Notes: a model not told the origin generated them from the sequence alone. DNA of 64,000 nucleotides from an uncultured bacterium (GCA_949286705.1 CASEDF010000005.1:1-64000); one strand, 5' to 3'; numbered from the stretch's first letter, positions 45,211 through 54,659 are shown. Program-made: numbers and translations.

Positions 45211-45239
45211 TTGAAAAATTCGGAGAAAAATGTTATAAT
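45211..45239 (+). promoter_or_regulatory. Promoter of the Fic gene
   Basis: TTGAAA (45211-45216), 17-base spacer, TATAAT (45234-45239). The spacer contains ATTCGGAGAAAAA, repeated at 45250-45262 where it supplies the ribosome-binding site. Confidence 0.75.
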
Positions 45240-45263
45240 ATCCGTAAAATATTCGGAGAAAAA

Positions 45264-46358
45264 ATGAAATATATATACCAAAACGCAGACTGGCACAGCT
45301 TTAGATGGTGCGGAGAAAAAATTCAAAAATTGCTTTTAGAAATCAGAAAAGCACAGGGATATCTGCTTGGCAAAATGGATTTGTTAGGATTTGATGTTAA
45401 AAATAATGCGTTGTTGCAGGTTTTAACGGAAAATATTATTAAATCATCTGAAATTGAAGGGCAAATTCTTGATAAACATCTTGTTCGCTCATCTATAGCA
45501 CGGCGATTGGGAATTGATATCGGCGGAGAAATACCTGTTTCAAGAGATATTGAGGCTATTGTGGAAATGATGCTTGATGCTACACAAAATTATGCTAAAG
45601 AGATGACTAAGGACAGGCTGATAGGTTGGCATGCAGCACTTTTCCCAACCGGTTACAGCGGAATGTATAAAATTAATGTCGGAGGATACAGGACTGATGA
45701 ACTTGGTTCAATGCAGGTTGTATCAGGTTATGCAGGTAATGAAAAAGTTCACTATGAAGCACCGAAGGCAGAATTACTTGAAAGTGAGATGAATGAACTT
45801 ATCAATTATATAAATACTGAAAAAGAAACAGATTTTCTGATACAAGCCGCAATCGTGCATTTGTGGTTTGTTATTCTTCATCCGTTTGATGACGGAAACG
45901 GCAGAATTGCAAGAGCATTAACCGATATGATTTTAGCAAGAAGTGATGACAGTAAATTCCGTTTTTATTCAATGTCTGCTCAGATTCAAAAGAATAGAAA
46001 AAGTTATTATGAGATTTTGGAAAAAACGCAAAAGGGTTCAATGGATATAACGAATTGGCTTGTATGGTTTTTCGAAAATCTTTTGATTGCTATTCAATCG
46101 AGCGGAGAGATTACGGATAAAGTTTTGCAAAAAGCAGAATTCTGGCAAAAACATACAAATACTGTTTTTAACGAAAGGCAAATAAAAGTTTTAAACAGAT
46201 TTATGGATAATTTTGAAGGAAATCTTACGACAACTAAATGGGCTAAAATGTGTAATTGCTCACAAGATACCGCAACTTTAGATATTAATGATTTAATAGA
46301 TAAAAAAATATTGAAGAAAACGGGTAAAGGACGAGTTACACATTATGTTTTATATTAA
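45264..46358 (+). CDS. Fic-family AMPylator with N-terminal DUF4172-like and C-terminal winged helix
   Basis: A 364-residue protein starting MKYIYQNADWHSFRW, which fits the DUF4172 domain; CGGAGA precedes this ATG. The inhibitory motif SSEIEGQ near residue 65 is of the (S/T)xxxE(G/N) type, and the Fic core HPFDDGNGRIAR lies near residue 206. A C-terminal winged helix (TTKWAKMCNCSQDTATLDIN) follows. Fic enzymes transfer AMP to a target side chain; the inhibitory helix in the same chain suggests self-control. Target unknown. Confidence 0.93.
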   Translation: MKYIYQNADWHSFRWCGEKIQKLLLEIRKAQGYLLGKMDLLGFDVKNNALLQVLTENIIKSSEIEGQILDKHLVRSSIARRLGIDIGGEIPVSRDIEAIVEMMLDATQNYAKEMTKDRLIGWHAALFPTGYSGMYKINVGGYRTDELGSMQVVSGYAGNEKVHYEAPKAELLESEMNELINYINTEKETDFLIQAAIVHLWFVILHPFDDGNGRIARALTDMILARSDDSKFRFYSMSAQIQKNRKSYYEILEKTQKGSMDITNWLVWFFENLLIAIQSSGEITDKVLQKAEFWQKHTNTVFNERQIKVLNRFMDNFEGNLTTTKWAKMCNCSQDTATLDINDLIDKKILKKTGKGRVTHYVLY

Positions 46359-46364
46359 TATCAG

Positions 46365-47087
46365 TTATTTCCAATAGGGTTTAAAGTTTTTGATTAAGCG
46401 GTAAGTTTTGTCAAAATCTCCGTCAAAGTTGATGGCTCTGTCGTCCAAAAATATTGAAGAAAAAGGGTTTTTGACATCCGTAATATCTTCGACAAATTGG
46501 ATTAAGTCGTTTCGGATAAGCCAGTTTCGGACAAGGGTTTTGTCGCGTACCGTAAAAATTGCGATTCGGTAATCTTCGGATAATTTTTGCAAAAATTCAA
46601 AAGCGCCGTCTTTTATCGGGGCAATTTCGTTTTTGGCATATTGCCCGGAATATGTGTTCAAAACGCCGTCCAAATCTATGCTTATGAGTTTTTTGCGCGG
46701 TATTTTCTGTTTTGATTTTCGTATCATAAAAATAATTACCGTAATAATAAGACAAATATTTATTCCGAAGTTAATCAAAAGCCCTGCGTCACAGGGTGTT
46801 TGACAGTTCATCAAAATATTTGTAAAGCGTGCTATATAGTAATACAAAATTATCCCGAACCCGACGATATATACATTGCCGTAAAGTTTAGTCTTAAGGG
46901 CGGCAAAAAACAAAAGATTAATTACAGGGTAATAAATCCATGCCTCATAAAACAACTCTAAAAAGGCAACTGAACGTGCAAAATCGGATTCCACAGGAAT
47001 ATTTCCCATCCGCAAAAAGCAATAAATAATATATGTGATATTAATCCATATGAATACGAGAATTTTTTTGTTAAAGAAGGAAGTCAT
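46365..47087 (-). CDS. Membrane protein with C-terminal HAD-like hydrolase domain
   Basis: A 240-residue protein. The first half has three to four hydrophobic segments (near 8-25, 50-65, 72-95, 105-125). The second half is HAD-like: LISIDLDGVLN (catalytic Asp-x-Asp, near residue 136), FTVRDK (near 183) and SIFLDDRAIN (near 215). The start at 47087, after AAAGGAG, is preferred to a 33-codon upstream extension. It overlaps the upstream membrane gene by 17 bases. Substrate unknown; a membrane-tethered phosphatase is plausible. Confidence 0.82.
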   Translation of the reverse strand: MTSFFNKKILVFIWINITYIIYCFLRMGNIPVESDFARSVAFLELFYEAWIYYPVINLLFFAALKTKLYGNVYIVGFGIILYYYIARFTNILMNCQTPCDAGLLINFGINICLIITVIIFMIRKSKQKIPRKKLISIDLDGVLNTYSGQYAKNEIAPIKDGAFEFLQKLSEDYRIAIFTVRDKTLVRNWLIRNDLIQFVEDITDVKNPFSSIFLDDRAINFDGDFDKTYRLIKNFKPYWK

Positions 47088-47346
47088 GTTTTCTCCTTTT
47101 ATATTTTTCAAGGCAAAAGACAACAAAGATAATTGAATACGCGACAACGATTTCAAAAAAGCATTCCCTGCGTACCGAATAATCATTAATCAAGAAGTTA
47201 TCGGGCAGGTCAAGTGCAAATCGGGCAAAGTTGCAAACCCAATCCGCATACGGGTTAAACAAAAACCGTAAAGCAAAAGCCACATGCGGAATTACCGCAA
47301 GAAATATAAGTATTGATGTGATTGTTTGTTTTAAAATTTTATACAT
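47071..47346 (-). CDS. Small membrane protein
   Basis: A 91-residue protein with two hydrophobic helices (near 8-28 and 66-80) and a basic C-terminus (KYKRRKHDF). Its end overlaps the start of the HAD-like gene, so the two form an operon. Family not recognised. Confidence 0.72.
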   Translation of the reverse strand: MYKILKQTITSILIFLAVIPHVAFALRFLFNPYADWVCNFARFALDLPDNFLINDYSVRRECFFEIVVAYSIIFVVFCLEKYKRRKHDFLL

Positions 47347-47464
47347 TTTTCATTTAATAAGAATAATTAAAGTTTATTAACAATAATATTATTTTTAATT
47401 GTAATAAAGAATTTTTAATTAAAATAACTAGATATAGCCAAAAAAATAAATTACCATATACATT

Positions 47465-47803
47465 ATGGTAACAAGCAGTGACATAAAGAAAATTTTTGGT
47501 ACTAATGTTAAAAAAGCTCGAGTTGCAAAAGGATTGACTCAGGAACAATTAGCTGAAATTCTTGACTTGCAAGTACAGACTATAACTTTCATTGAAACTG
47601 GCAGAACATTTATTTCAAGCGAGGTTTTAGCTAAGTTATGTAATTATTTTAATGTAGAAATAAGTTATTTCTTTAAATCAAGAAATCCCGAACCTACTGA
47701 GAAACAAATAAACTTGAAGCGTGAAATTAATCGTTCCTTATCTGATTGCAGCGAAGAAGTGCTTTCGTCTATTTATAATGTTGTTACTGCTTTGAAGAAG
47801 TAG
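47465..47803 (+). CDS. XRE-family HTH regulator
   Basis: A 112-residue protein with a Cro/CI-type helix-turn-helix at residues 12-66 (VKKARVAKGLTQEQLAEILD, then TITFIETGRTFIS) and a helical tail that may dimerise. A TATAAT-like box and little ribosome-binding signal upstream. First of four small XRE genes in a row on this strand. Confidence 0.9.
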   Translation: MVTSSDIKKIFGTNVKKARVAKGLTQEQLAEILDLQVQTITFIETGRTFISSEVLAKLCNYFNVEISYFFKSRNPEPTEKQINLKREINRSLSDCSEEVLSSIYNVVTALKK

Positions 47804-47874
47804 TTTTTAGCTTGAGTTCATTTTTGTTCCTTGTAGGGTACACACAAAATTAGATTACCAATTATTATGGATAA

Positions 47875-48150
47875 ATGCAAGAGCCTGTTGACAAAAATTT
47901 ACAGATATCAATTTTGTTAGGTAAGACAATTGAAAATCTTCGTATAAATAAGAAAAAGTTGTCTTTAAATAAGTTTGCAAATGAATATGAGATTGGAAAA
48001 ACAACGGTTCATAAAATTGAGAATGCTTTGGTTGAGTGTAAGCTGGTCACAGCATGGAAAATTGCCAATGCTTTAGATATGAAATTGTCGGATTTGGTAA
48101 AAATTTTAGAAACAGAACTTGGTGATGATTTTAAACTTATAGATGAATAA
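47875..48150 (+). CDS. Small HTH protein (paralogue 1)
   Basis: A 91-residue XRE-type HTH protein (LNKFANEYEIGKTTVHKIEN) ending LVKILETELGDDFKLIDE. The gene at 48562 is a paralogue with ending LEKELGSDFKLGDK, and a remnant of a third copy lies at 48422. Start codon uncertain. Confidence 0.82.
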   Translation: MQEPVDKNLQISILLGKTIENLRINKKKLSLNKFANEYEIGKTTVHKIENALVECKLVTAWKIANALDMKLSDLVKILETELGDDFKLIDE

Positions 48151-48161
48151 AAGTTCATATT

Positions 48162-48395
48162 ATGAAACGTAATAATAGCAAGAATCTTAAATATTTTAAA
48201 ATATTAGGAAATAATATTAGAACCCGCCGTGAAGAAATGCATATTTCCCAAGAAGAGCTGGCTTTTCGTATTTCAAGTACAAGAAATTATATTGGTTGTA
48301 TTGAGAGAGCCGAAAAATGTCCGAGTCTTGCTATTATTATTGACATTGCAAATGCTTTGAATTGCTGTGTTAAAGATTTGGTTGAAAATATCTAG
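48162..48395 (+). CDS. XRE-family HTH regulator
   Basis: A 77-residue Cro/CI-type HTH protein (RTRREEMHISQEELAFRIS, YIGCIERAEKCPSLAIIIDI). Starts 12 bases after the previous gene. Related more to the classic XRE type than to its neighbours. Confidence 0.88.
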   Translation: MKRNNSKNLKYFKILGNNIRTRREEMHISQEELAFRISSTRNYIGCIERAEKCPSLAIIIDIANALNCCVKDLVENI

Positions 48396-48421
48396 AGTTA
48401 GCTTGATTTTTTCATTTAAAA

Positions 48422-48454
48422 CTTGGTGAAGACTTTAAACTAATTGACGAATAA
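48422..48454 (+). pseudogene. Remnant of a third paralogue's 3' end
   Basis: Reads LGEDFKLIDE followed by a stop; nine of ten residues match the end of the gene at 47875 (LGDDFKLIDE). No HTH-coding part precedes it, only the end of the XRE gene at 48162. Best explained as a deleted duplicate. Confidence 0.7.
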
Positions 48455-48561
48455 GTCAAATCTTTTGATTTATAAGCTTTAAGGTCATCTTTATGTAAAT
48501 ATTTTTTAAATAATCTTTTATATTTCTTGCATTATTATGAACTTTTGGATATAATTTATTT

Positions 48562-48837
48562 ATGAGACAAAAGACTGATAAAACAAGATATTTTGACAAA
48601 AAATTGGGCGAAGTTCTTAAAACTTTCAGGCGTACCAGACTTAAATGCACTGCAGCCAAGCTGGCTGATGATTATAATTTTGACAAAAGTAATCTTAACA
48701 GAATGGAAAACGGCATAATAGACAGCAGAATTTCCAATGTTTGGCTTGTTGCCGAAGCCATGGGTGTCAAGTTGTCTGATGTTATTAAAGCTCTGGAAAA
48801 AGAACTCGGATCTGATTTCAAGCTTGGCGATAAGTAA
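48562..48837 (+). CDS. Small HTH protein (paralogue 2)
   Basis: A 91-residue HTH protein (AAKLADDYNFDKSNLNRMEN) with the same length and C-terminal pattern as the gene at 47875. TATAATTTA-like sequence upstream (48549) may be its promoter. Confidence 0.82.
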   Translation: MRQKTDKTRYFDKKLGEVLKTFRRTRLKCTAAKLADDYNFDKSNLNRMENGIIDSRISNVWLVAEAMGVKLSDVIKALEKELGSDFKLGDK

Positions 48838-48870
48838 TAATTCAATGACAATCTATCACCGGTTAAGTCG

Positions 48871-49539
48871 TTAAACGTGTTTTTGCGGATTTTTTATATC
48901 TCCCAGAGTTCTTGAGATTTGTGTGTGGAGCTGGTTCGCCTGATAAAGGTATTCAGTCAGCTTTTCGTAGTTGTCGTTTTTTTCCCCGTACGGAACTTTC
49001 ATCTCTATCAGTGCATCAACGCTTTTGTTTATTGCGGATAATTTTTCAAGAGAGTCCCCTAAAAATACAATTGAATTGAATTTTTTTGAAACTTTTGCGA
49101 GTACTTTTCTTGAAAAAAATGTCTGTGCCTTTTTAATCCACGGAAGCTCAAAAACTTCTCCTTTGGGCATTTTAATTTTTTTATCAGCATATTCGCGGTT
49201 CAGCTCAAACAGTTCCTGTTCAAGCCTTTGTTTGCGGACTCTGAGGCTCAAAACCTCCGTCTGCGTACCGTAAAGCTCGGCATTTTTAATTTTGCCGTTT
49301 ATGTCCGTCAACGCCTTTTGTTTTTCGGAAATTTTGTATTCAAGTTTGAGCTTTTCGCTGTTGCCTTGAGGTAATGTTTTGTCGTTTAAAATGTTTGAAT
49401 CGTATCCGTTAAGCCTGTTTTGCATAGGATTTGATACCGCGGATTTCGGCTCCTCTAAAATATTCTCGGAGCTTGTAAACGGATTTTGTTTAACTGAATT
49501 TATCGGGCTAACGTTAAAAAAGTTACGATTATTATCCAT
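48871..49539 (-). CDS. Hypothetical coiled-coil protein
   Basis: A 222-residue protein. The first 55 residues are Asn/Ser/Pro-rich and probably disordered; residues 62-125 form a coiled coil (KLKLEYKISEKQKALTDING, LRVRKQRLEQELFELNREY); a helical C-terminus follows. No signal peptide. Family not recognised. Confidence 0.75.
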   Translation of the reverse strand: MDNNRNFFNVSPINSVKQNPFTSSENILEEPKSAVSNPMQNRLNGYDSNILNDKTLPQGNSEKLKLEYKISEKQKALTDINGKIKNAELYGTQTEVLSLRVRKQRLEQELFELNREYADKKIKMPKGEVFELPWIKKAQTFFSRKVLAKVSKKFNSIVFLGDSLEKLSAINKSVDALIEMKVPYGEKNDNYEKLTEYLYQANQLHTQISRTLGDIKNPQKHV

Positions 49540-49592
49540 AATTTCATTTTACGATAAAAAAATTCAATTTTTTACCTGCAAAAAGAGGAATT

Positions 49593-50717
49593 TTATTCAA
49601 TAGTGAACACTTTTTTGTAATACAAAATCATACCCCATATAGTGAGAACAATATTAGGCATCCATGCAGCTAAAAACGGCTCAAGCTTGCCGGATTCACC
49701 GAATGATATTGAAAGCGCCCTGATTAGATAGTATATGAAAATTATTAAAATACTGAATAAAAATCCGCGGTTATACCTTACCCTCGGCGGCGTAATCGCA
49801 AGCGGCACACCGATTAGAACAAGTACAACTGTTGTGACGGGTAATGCAATTTTGTCAAATAATTCAATAACAAGCTCACGTTTTTGGTCGGCATCAATTT
49901 TGGTCGTTGCCAGATATTTTACAAGGTTAGGAAAATTCATTTCTTTTGCAACGTTTTTGTTCAATTCTTTTGACATATCAACACCGAATTGAGCATTCAA
50001 GTCGTCAAATAGCGTTGTATTAAGAACTTTTCCTTCCCTGTCAACAGTATAAATAGCACCTTTTTCAAAATTCCAGCCCTTAGGTGAGGTTTTACCTTCT
50101 CTTGCCTGCAAAACCTGAATAGTGCCTTCTTTTGACGTATCAAGAACTGTTATGTTATGCAGGGTCTTATCTTCACAATATCCAACATAAAATAATCTTT
50201 TTAAAAATCCGTGGTCATTTAATTCTTTGAACACAAAATTCTGTTTCCCGTCAGGAATGTTTTTTTGTCCCAACGCCCACAGCGCCAGATCTTTTGACTG
50301 TTTTGTCATAACAGGTACTATGCTTTCATTTATAAAAAAGCTGAAAATTGACATTACAATTGCAAATACAAAAATCGGTTTTGCAATTCTGTTAAGACCT
50401 ATTCCGCAGGCTCTCATAACCGTAATTTCGGATTTCAAGCTCAAATCATTAAGTGTCATAACCGTTGCCAGAAGTACACCCATAGGGATTGTCATAACAA
50501 CAACTGACGGCAGGTTTAAGATAATCATCATTAATGCGACCTTAAACGGAATTCCAAATAGCGATATCTGTTTAATAAGTGTAATGAAGGTGTCTGATGC
50601 AAATATGATTGATGTGAATACGCATACCCCCATCAAAAACATTTCTATAACCTGCCTGAGAATGTATTTGTCAAGCAGTGTTATACTTTTTAATTTAATT
50701 ATCAGACTATCAAACAT
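49593..50717 (-). CDS. LptF/LptG-family permease
   Basis: A 374-residue YjgP/YjgQ-type inner-membrane protein, part of the lipopolysaccharide export transporter LptBFG. Three helices near the N-terminus (SLFGIPFKVALMMIILNLPS region), a periplasmic beta-jellyroll in the middle, and three helices at the C-terminus (VLVLIGVPLAITPPR). Whether it is LptF or LptG cannot be decided. Shows that the cell has an outer membrane. Confidence 0.92.
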   Translation of the reverse strand: MFDSLIIKLKSITLLDKYILRQVIEMFLMGVCVFTSIIFASDTFITLIKQISLFGIPFKVALMMIILNLPSVVVMTIPMGVLLATVMTLNDLSLKSEITVMRACGIGLNRIAKPIFVFAIVMSIFSFFINESIVPVMTKQSKDLALWALGQKNIPDGKQNFVFKELNDHGFLKRLFYVGYCEDKTLHNITVLDTSKEGTIQVLQAREGKTSPKGWNFEKGAIYTVDREGKVLNTTLFDDLNAQFGVDMSKELNKNVAKEMNFPNLVKYLATTKIDADQKRELVIELFDKIALPVTTVVLVLIGVPLAITPPRVRYNRGFLFSILIIFIYYLIRALSISFGESGKLEPFLAAWMPNIVLTIWGMILYYKKVFTIE

Positions 50718-50753
50718 ATTTTTATTTTATTCTAAAAGATTGATTTAAGCAAA

Positions 50754-51719
50754 TCAGAATTTAATTAAGACTTTCAGTGTATTCTTTTCTTTATTTTTTT
50801 CAAAAGCTTCAATCGCGTCATCAACGGGATAAGTTGCGGAAATCAGCGGTGAAAAATCAATTTTTTCGGATTTTAAAAGCCTTAATGCAGCACCGAATTG
50901 ACCGCACCGTGAGCCTAAGACGGTAATCTCATCAATTACAATCGGCGCAAGATTGAATTCTTTAGAGGCGGCAACCGTGCTTTTTAAAACAAGAGTTCCG
51001 CGGGGTTTGGTGAGTGCAAGCGCTGTTTCAAAACCTGAAATTGACCCTGTAGCCTCAACTACAACGTCATATTTCTTCTCAACCGCAAAATCATTTAACA
51101 GGTGTGTTTCAACCCCTTGAGCTTTTGCAATGTCAAGTTTGTTTTGGTGTTTGCCGACCAGAATCACGTCAATATTTTGGGCATTAAGTGTAAGTGCCGT
51201 GATAAGCCCTAATTTACCGTCGCCGAGAACTACAACTTTTTCAAAAGGTTTTATGTGAAGTTGTTCCGTTATTTCGCATGCTGCGGCAAGCGGTTCCACA
51301 AATACGGCCTGCTCATCAGTAACATTATCAGGTACTTCAAAGAGAACTTCCAAAGGCATGGTGAAGTATTCGGCAAAGCAGCCGTCTTTTCTCCAGATGC
51401 CGAGGGTGTGGCGTCCGGGGCAGTGACGGTAAAGTTTTTCCGCGCAATAGGGGCAGTCAGGCTCTTTGCAGCCGTAGCTTATTTCTGACACAACGCGTTT
51501 ACCTAAAAGTGATTGATCAGAATCGTTGATCTCTTCAACAACCCCGACAGCTTCATGTCCTAAAACTCCGACGTAACCCATATAGCCTTTTGTGATTTCG
51601 TAATCCGTATTGCAAATTCCGCCTAAAGTTACGCGGATTAACGCTTCGCCTTTTTGCGGCACGGGTTTTTTATAATCTTTTACCAGTTTTAATTCTTTAT
51701 CAAATACTACAGCTTTCAT
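50754..51719 (-). CDS. Zinc-dependent MDR alcohol dehydrogenase-like protein
   Basis: A 321-residue medium-chain dehydrogenase. Catalytic zinc ligands Cys in GGICNTDY (near 35) and GHEAVG (near 53), structural zinc Cys in CKEPDCPYCAEKLYRHC (near 80-95), and Rossmann VVLGDGKLGLITA (near 167) with cofactor-binding region. Shorter than typical MDR (about 340-350). Substrate unknown. Single gene between lptF/G and cysE on the same strand. Confidence 0.88.
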   Translation of the reverse strand: MKAVVFDKELKLVKDYKKPVPQKGEALIRVTLGGICNTDYEITKGYMGYVGVLGHEAVGVVEEINDSDQSLLGKRVVSEISYGCKEPDCPYCAEKLYRHCPGRHTLGIWRKDGCFAEYFTMPLEVLFEVPDNVTDEQAVFVEPLAAACEITEQLHIKPFEKVVVLGDGKLGLITALTLNAQNIDVILVGKHQNKLDIAKAQGVETHLLNDFAVEKKYDVVVEATGSISGFETALALTKPRGTLVLKSTVAASKEFNLAPIVIDEITVLGSRCGQFGAALRLLKSEKIDFSPLISATYPVDDAIEAFEKNKEKNTLKVLIKF

Positions 51720-51754
51720 TATCTCTACTCCAAATAAATTTTAGCATAAAATAT

Positions 51755-52405
51755 TTACGTTATGTTCAATTTTTCTTTCAATTCCTGAACTTCATATTTA
51801 AGCCTGTTAAGTTCGCATCTGACAGGGTCGGGAATTCTGTTGTGCATTAAAACTCCGTTTTTGTCGCGGATTTTGCGGTGTACAATTCTTCCCGGGACGC
51901 CTACAACAGTTGAATATTCAGGGACATCTTCCACAACAACTGAACCTGCTCCGACTCTTACATAATCTCCGATTGAAATGTTGCCTAAAATTTTTGCGCC
52001 TGCACCGACTATAACGTTATTTCCTAAACTCGGATGGCGCTTGCCGTGTTCTTTGCCCGTGCCGCCGAGTGTTACCTGCTGGTAAATTAATACGTCATCG
52101 CCTATGGTTGTTGTTTCACCGATTACAACACCTTCTCCGTGGTCTATAAAAAATCTTCTGCCGATTTTTGCTCCGGGGTGGATTTCAATTCCTGTTATAA
52201 TTCTTGTGATATAAGAGATTATTCTCGGGATTAAAGGAATATGCCATTTGTATAATCTGTGTGCAAATCTGTAGGCAATAAGCGCATGAAGCCCAGGATA
52301 GCACAACAAGACTTCCAAAATGTTTCTTGCTGCCGGATCTTTGTCGTAAATTACCTGTATATCTTCTTTTACTTTTGTTATTCCGCGTTTTATAAGTTTG
52401 AACAT
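51755..52405 (-). CDS. cysE: Serine O-acetyltransferase
   Basis: A 216-residue enzyme making O-acetylserine for cysteine synthesis. The hexapeptide-repeat helix starts at [20 protein letters not shown], with the catalytic His in DHGEG and the loop [14 protein letters not shown]. The ATG at 52405 (MFKLIKR) is preferred to a TTG two codons up; GAGGG precedes it. Shorter than the E. coli enzyme (273), of the short type common in many bacteria. Confidence 0.95.
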   Translation of the reverse strand: MFKLIKRGITKVKEDIQVIYDKDPAARNILEVLLCYPGLHALIAYRFAHRLYKWHIPLIPRIISYITRIITGIEIHPGAKIGRRFFIDHGEGVVIGETTTIGDDVLIYQQVTLGGTGKEHGKRHPSLGNNVIVGAGAKILGNISIGDYVRVGAGSVVVEDVPEYSTVVGVPGRIVHRKIRDKNGVLMHNRIPDPVRCELNRLKYEVQELKEKLNIT

Positions 52406-52458
52406 AAACAACCCTCACCCGAATTTCTAAACTTGCTTGTGCCTGTTAAGAAATTCTG

Positions 52459-52479
52459 CCCTCTCCCAAAAGGAGAGGG
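52459..52479. repeat. Palindromic stem between tyrS and cysE
   Basis: CCCTCTCC-CAAAA-GGAGAGGG without a T-run on either side. A similar G/C-rich stem (CCCTCTCCCC...) lies in the locus D prepilin leader, so it is probably a dispersed palindromic repeat and only perhaps a terminator. Confidence 0.65.
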
Positions 52480-52483
52480 AAAA

Positions 52484-53704
52484 TCATTTAACCAGTTTGG
52501 CAAATTTTCTTTTACCTGCCTGCAATATTACACTTTCATCAAAGTTCAGGGTATAAGCCATATCGGTAATCTTTTCACCGTCAATTTTTACCCCGCCGCC
52601 TTGAATTAAGCGTTTTGCTTCACCTTTTGATTGTACAAAGTTGAGTTCAACCAACAAGTCCAACATCCCTTTGCCGTTTTCTGTTTTAACTTCAGGGATG
52701 TCTTCCGGAATTCCTTTATTTGAAACCACATTTATAAATTCTGTCTGAGCGTGGTCTGCGCCTTTTTTTCCGTGGTATTCTTCCGTAATCATATAGGCGA
52801 GTTTAAGTTTTAAATCTCTAGGGTTAACCTCAGGATTTTTCAGGCTTTCTTCAATATTTTTAAGTTCTATATCGGATATGTCAGTCAAAAGCGTAAAGTA
52901 TTTAAGTATTAATGTATCAGGAATACTCATTAATTTGCCGAACATATCTTTTGCACTGTCGGTCAGCGAAATACAATGTTCCGGATAGGTTTTTGACATC
53001 TTAACCAGTCCGTCAGTACCTTCAATTAAAGGCAAAAGCATAACCATTTGCGGGTATTTTTTGCCGTAAGCTTCTTGAATCTGGCGTCCCAAAAGGGTGT
53101 TGAATCTCTGGTCTGTTCCGCCGAGCTCAATATCCGCGTCAATTACAACAGAATCGTATGCCTGCATAAGCGGATAGAAAAATTCATGAACTGAAATCGG
53201 TCTGCCTTCCGCATAACGTTTTGCAAAATCGTCGCGGGTCATCATCTGCGCAACCGTCATTTGTGCCGCAAGTTTCAAAAGATCCGTAAAACTCATTTTG
53301 TGGAGCCAGTCGGCATTATTTACAACTTCGGCTTTTTCAACGTCTACAACTTTTGACATCTGTTCAAAATAAGATTTGGCATTCTCTTCAACCTGTTCTT
53401 TTGTCAATGACGGCCTTGTCTCGGATTTTCCGGAAGGGTCTCCGACCATTGCCGTTGCACCGCCAACGATTAAAACAACTTTGTGACCGAGTTTTTGAAA
53501 TTCTCTTAATTTACGCATTACAACCGTATGCCCTAGATGTAAATCAGGTCTTGTCGGATCCATGCCGAGTTTTACCCTTAAAGGTGTATTTGTATCTTTT
53601 GCATGCTGTAATTTTACAGCTAATTCTTCAATTCCGCCGGGTAAAATCTCTGCCCCGCGTGATAATTTTTTTGCCTGTTCTATAAATTCTTCTCTTATTT
53701 CCAT
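52484..53704 (-). CDS. tyrS: Tyrosyl-tRNA synthetase
   Basis: A 406-residue class I aminoacyl-tRNA synthetase charging tRNA(Tyr). HIGH motif as DLHLGHTVV near residue 54, KMSK motif as VKMSKTYPEH near 230, and a C-terminal S4-type RNA-binding domain (SKGEAKRLIQGGGVKIDG, near 350). Belongs to the TyrZ-like type. Full length. Confidence 0.96.
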   Translation of the reverse strand: MEIREEFIEQAKKLSRGAEILPGGIEELAVKLQHAKDTNTPLRVKLGMDPTRPDLHLGHTVVMRKLREFQKLGHKVVLIVGGATAMVGDPSGKSETRPSLTKEQVEENAKSYFEQMSKVVDVEKAEVVNNADWLHKMSFTDLLKLAAQMTVAQMMTRDDFAKRYAEGRPISVHEFFYPLMQAYDSVVIDADIELGGTDQRFNTLLGRQIQEAYGKKYPQMVMLLPLIEGTDGLVKMSKTYPEHCISLTDSAKDMFGKLMSIPDTLILKYFTLLTDISDIELKNIEESLKNPEVNPRDLKLKLAYMITEEYHGKKGADHAQTEFINVVSNKGIPEDIPEVKTENGKGMLDLLVELNFVQSKGEAKRLIQGGGVKIDGEKITDMAYTLNFDESVILQAGKRKFAKLVK

Positions 53705-53743
53705 AATTTTCCCTCTTGTTTATTATAACAAAAAAATTGAAAA

Positions 53744-54598
53744 TTATGCCTGACTTTTTTCATAAGAACCTAAAAATCTGTAAAATATTGTTCTGGATTT
53801 GATTGAATTTAAGACGTCGGCTATATTTCTTTCTTTTATATGACCGTTAAAATTCACTACAAAAATGTATTCTTCCATGTCATCTTTTGAAGGCTGAGAA
53901 GAAATGTAGGTTAAATTTATGTCATTTTCCAAAAATATTTTTAAAACTTCTAATAAAGCACCGGGGGTATTGTTGGTTGCAAAAGCTATTGTGGTTTTGT
54001 CGTTTCCGGTAACAGGTGTTTCAAAGTTGCCGATTAAAATGTATCTGGTTTGGTTTGTTTTGTCGTCATTTATGTTTTCTTTCAAGATATTCAGCCTGTA
54101 TGTTTCGGCGGTTTTTCGGTTTCCTATGGAGCCGTAGGTAAGGTTGTAGTTCGCAAGATTTCTTGCGCATTCAGACATCGTAGTGTTTTCAATAATATTC
54201 AAATGCAGCGGAAGTTCGTGTTTTATGAACTCCTGACATTTACCGAGAAGATAAGGCGTTCCGATTATTCCGGTTATGCTGTAAAATTCCGTTGTTCTTG
54301 ACAAAAGGCAGTATTCAATAGGCAAAACAACTTCGGATAGAATTTTTATATTTGAGTTTTTTGTCATCATAAGACTGTCAAGTGATGCTCTGAGCGTACC
54401 GTCTATTGAGTTTTCGGCAGGGATAACCCCGAGTGTAAACGGATTTTTGTCCACAAATTCAACTACATCCGGAATAGTTTTTAACGGAGTTGAAAATGTA
54501 TTTATATTGTATTTTTGGCAGAAAACGTCACGCGCCATCTCTGAAAATGATGCTTCCGGACCAAGGTATGCAATATTTAATACGTTTTTAAATTCCAT
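53744..54598 (-). CDS. pheA: Prephenate dehydratase
   Basis: A 284-residue enzyme converting prephenate to phenylpyruvate. N-terminal IAYLGPEASFSEMA, LGVIPAENSIDGTLRASLD (near 75), the TRY variant of the TRF motif in NQTRYILIG (near 192), and a C-terminal ACT domain for feedback by phenylalanine (TTIAFATNNTPGALLEVL). No chorismate mutase domain. Confidence 0.95.
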   Translation of the reverse strand: MEFKNVLNIAYLGPEASFSEMARDVFCQKYNINTFSTPLKTIPDVVEFVDKNPFTLGVIPAENSIDGTLRASLDSLMMTKNSNIKILSEVVLPIEYCLLSRTTEFYSITGIIGTPYLLGKCQEFIKHELPLHLNIIENTTMSECARNLANYNLTYGSIGNRKTAETYRLNILKENINDDKTNQTRYILIGNFETPVTGNDKTTIAFATNNTPGALLEVLKIFLENDINLTYISSQPSKDDMEEYIFVVNFNGHIKERNIADVLNSIKSRTIFYRFLGSYEKSQA

Positions 54599-54659
54599 AT
54601 TTACTAAACTCCGTATTTCAGTTAAAATTATAACATAATAAATAAAAAGGGCAAGACAA

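Noticed and set aside
47354-47548. 64-codon frame opposite the first XRE gene
   Set aside because: Phe/Leu/Tyr-rich as expected for AT-rich noncoding sequence; XRE gene on plus strand is well supported.
47465-48837. Prophage control region
   Set aside because: Only small HTH genes; no integrase, terminase, capsid or attachment site seen.
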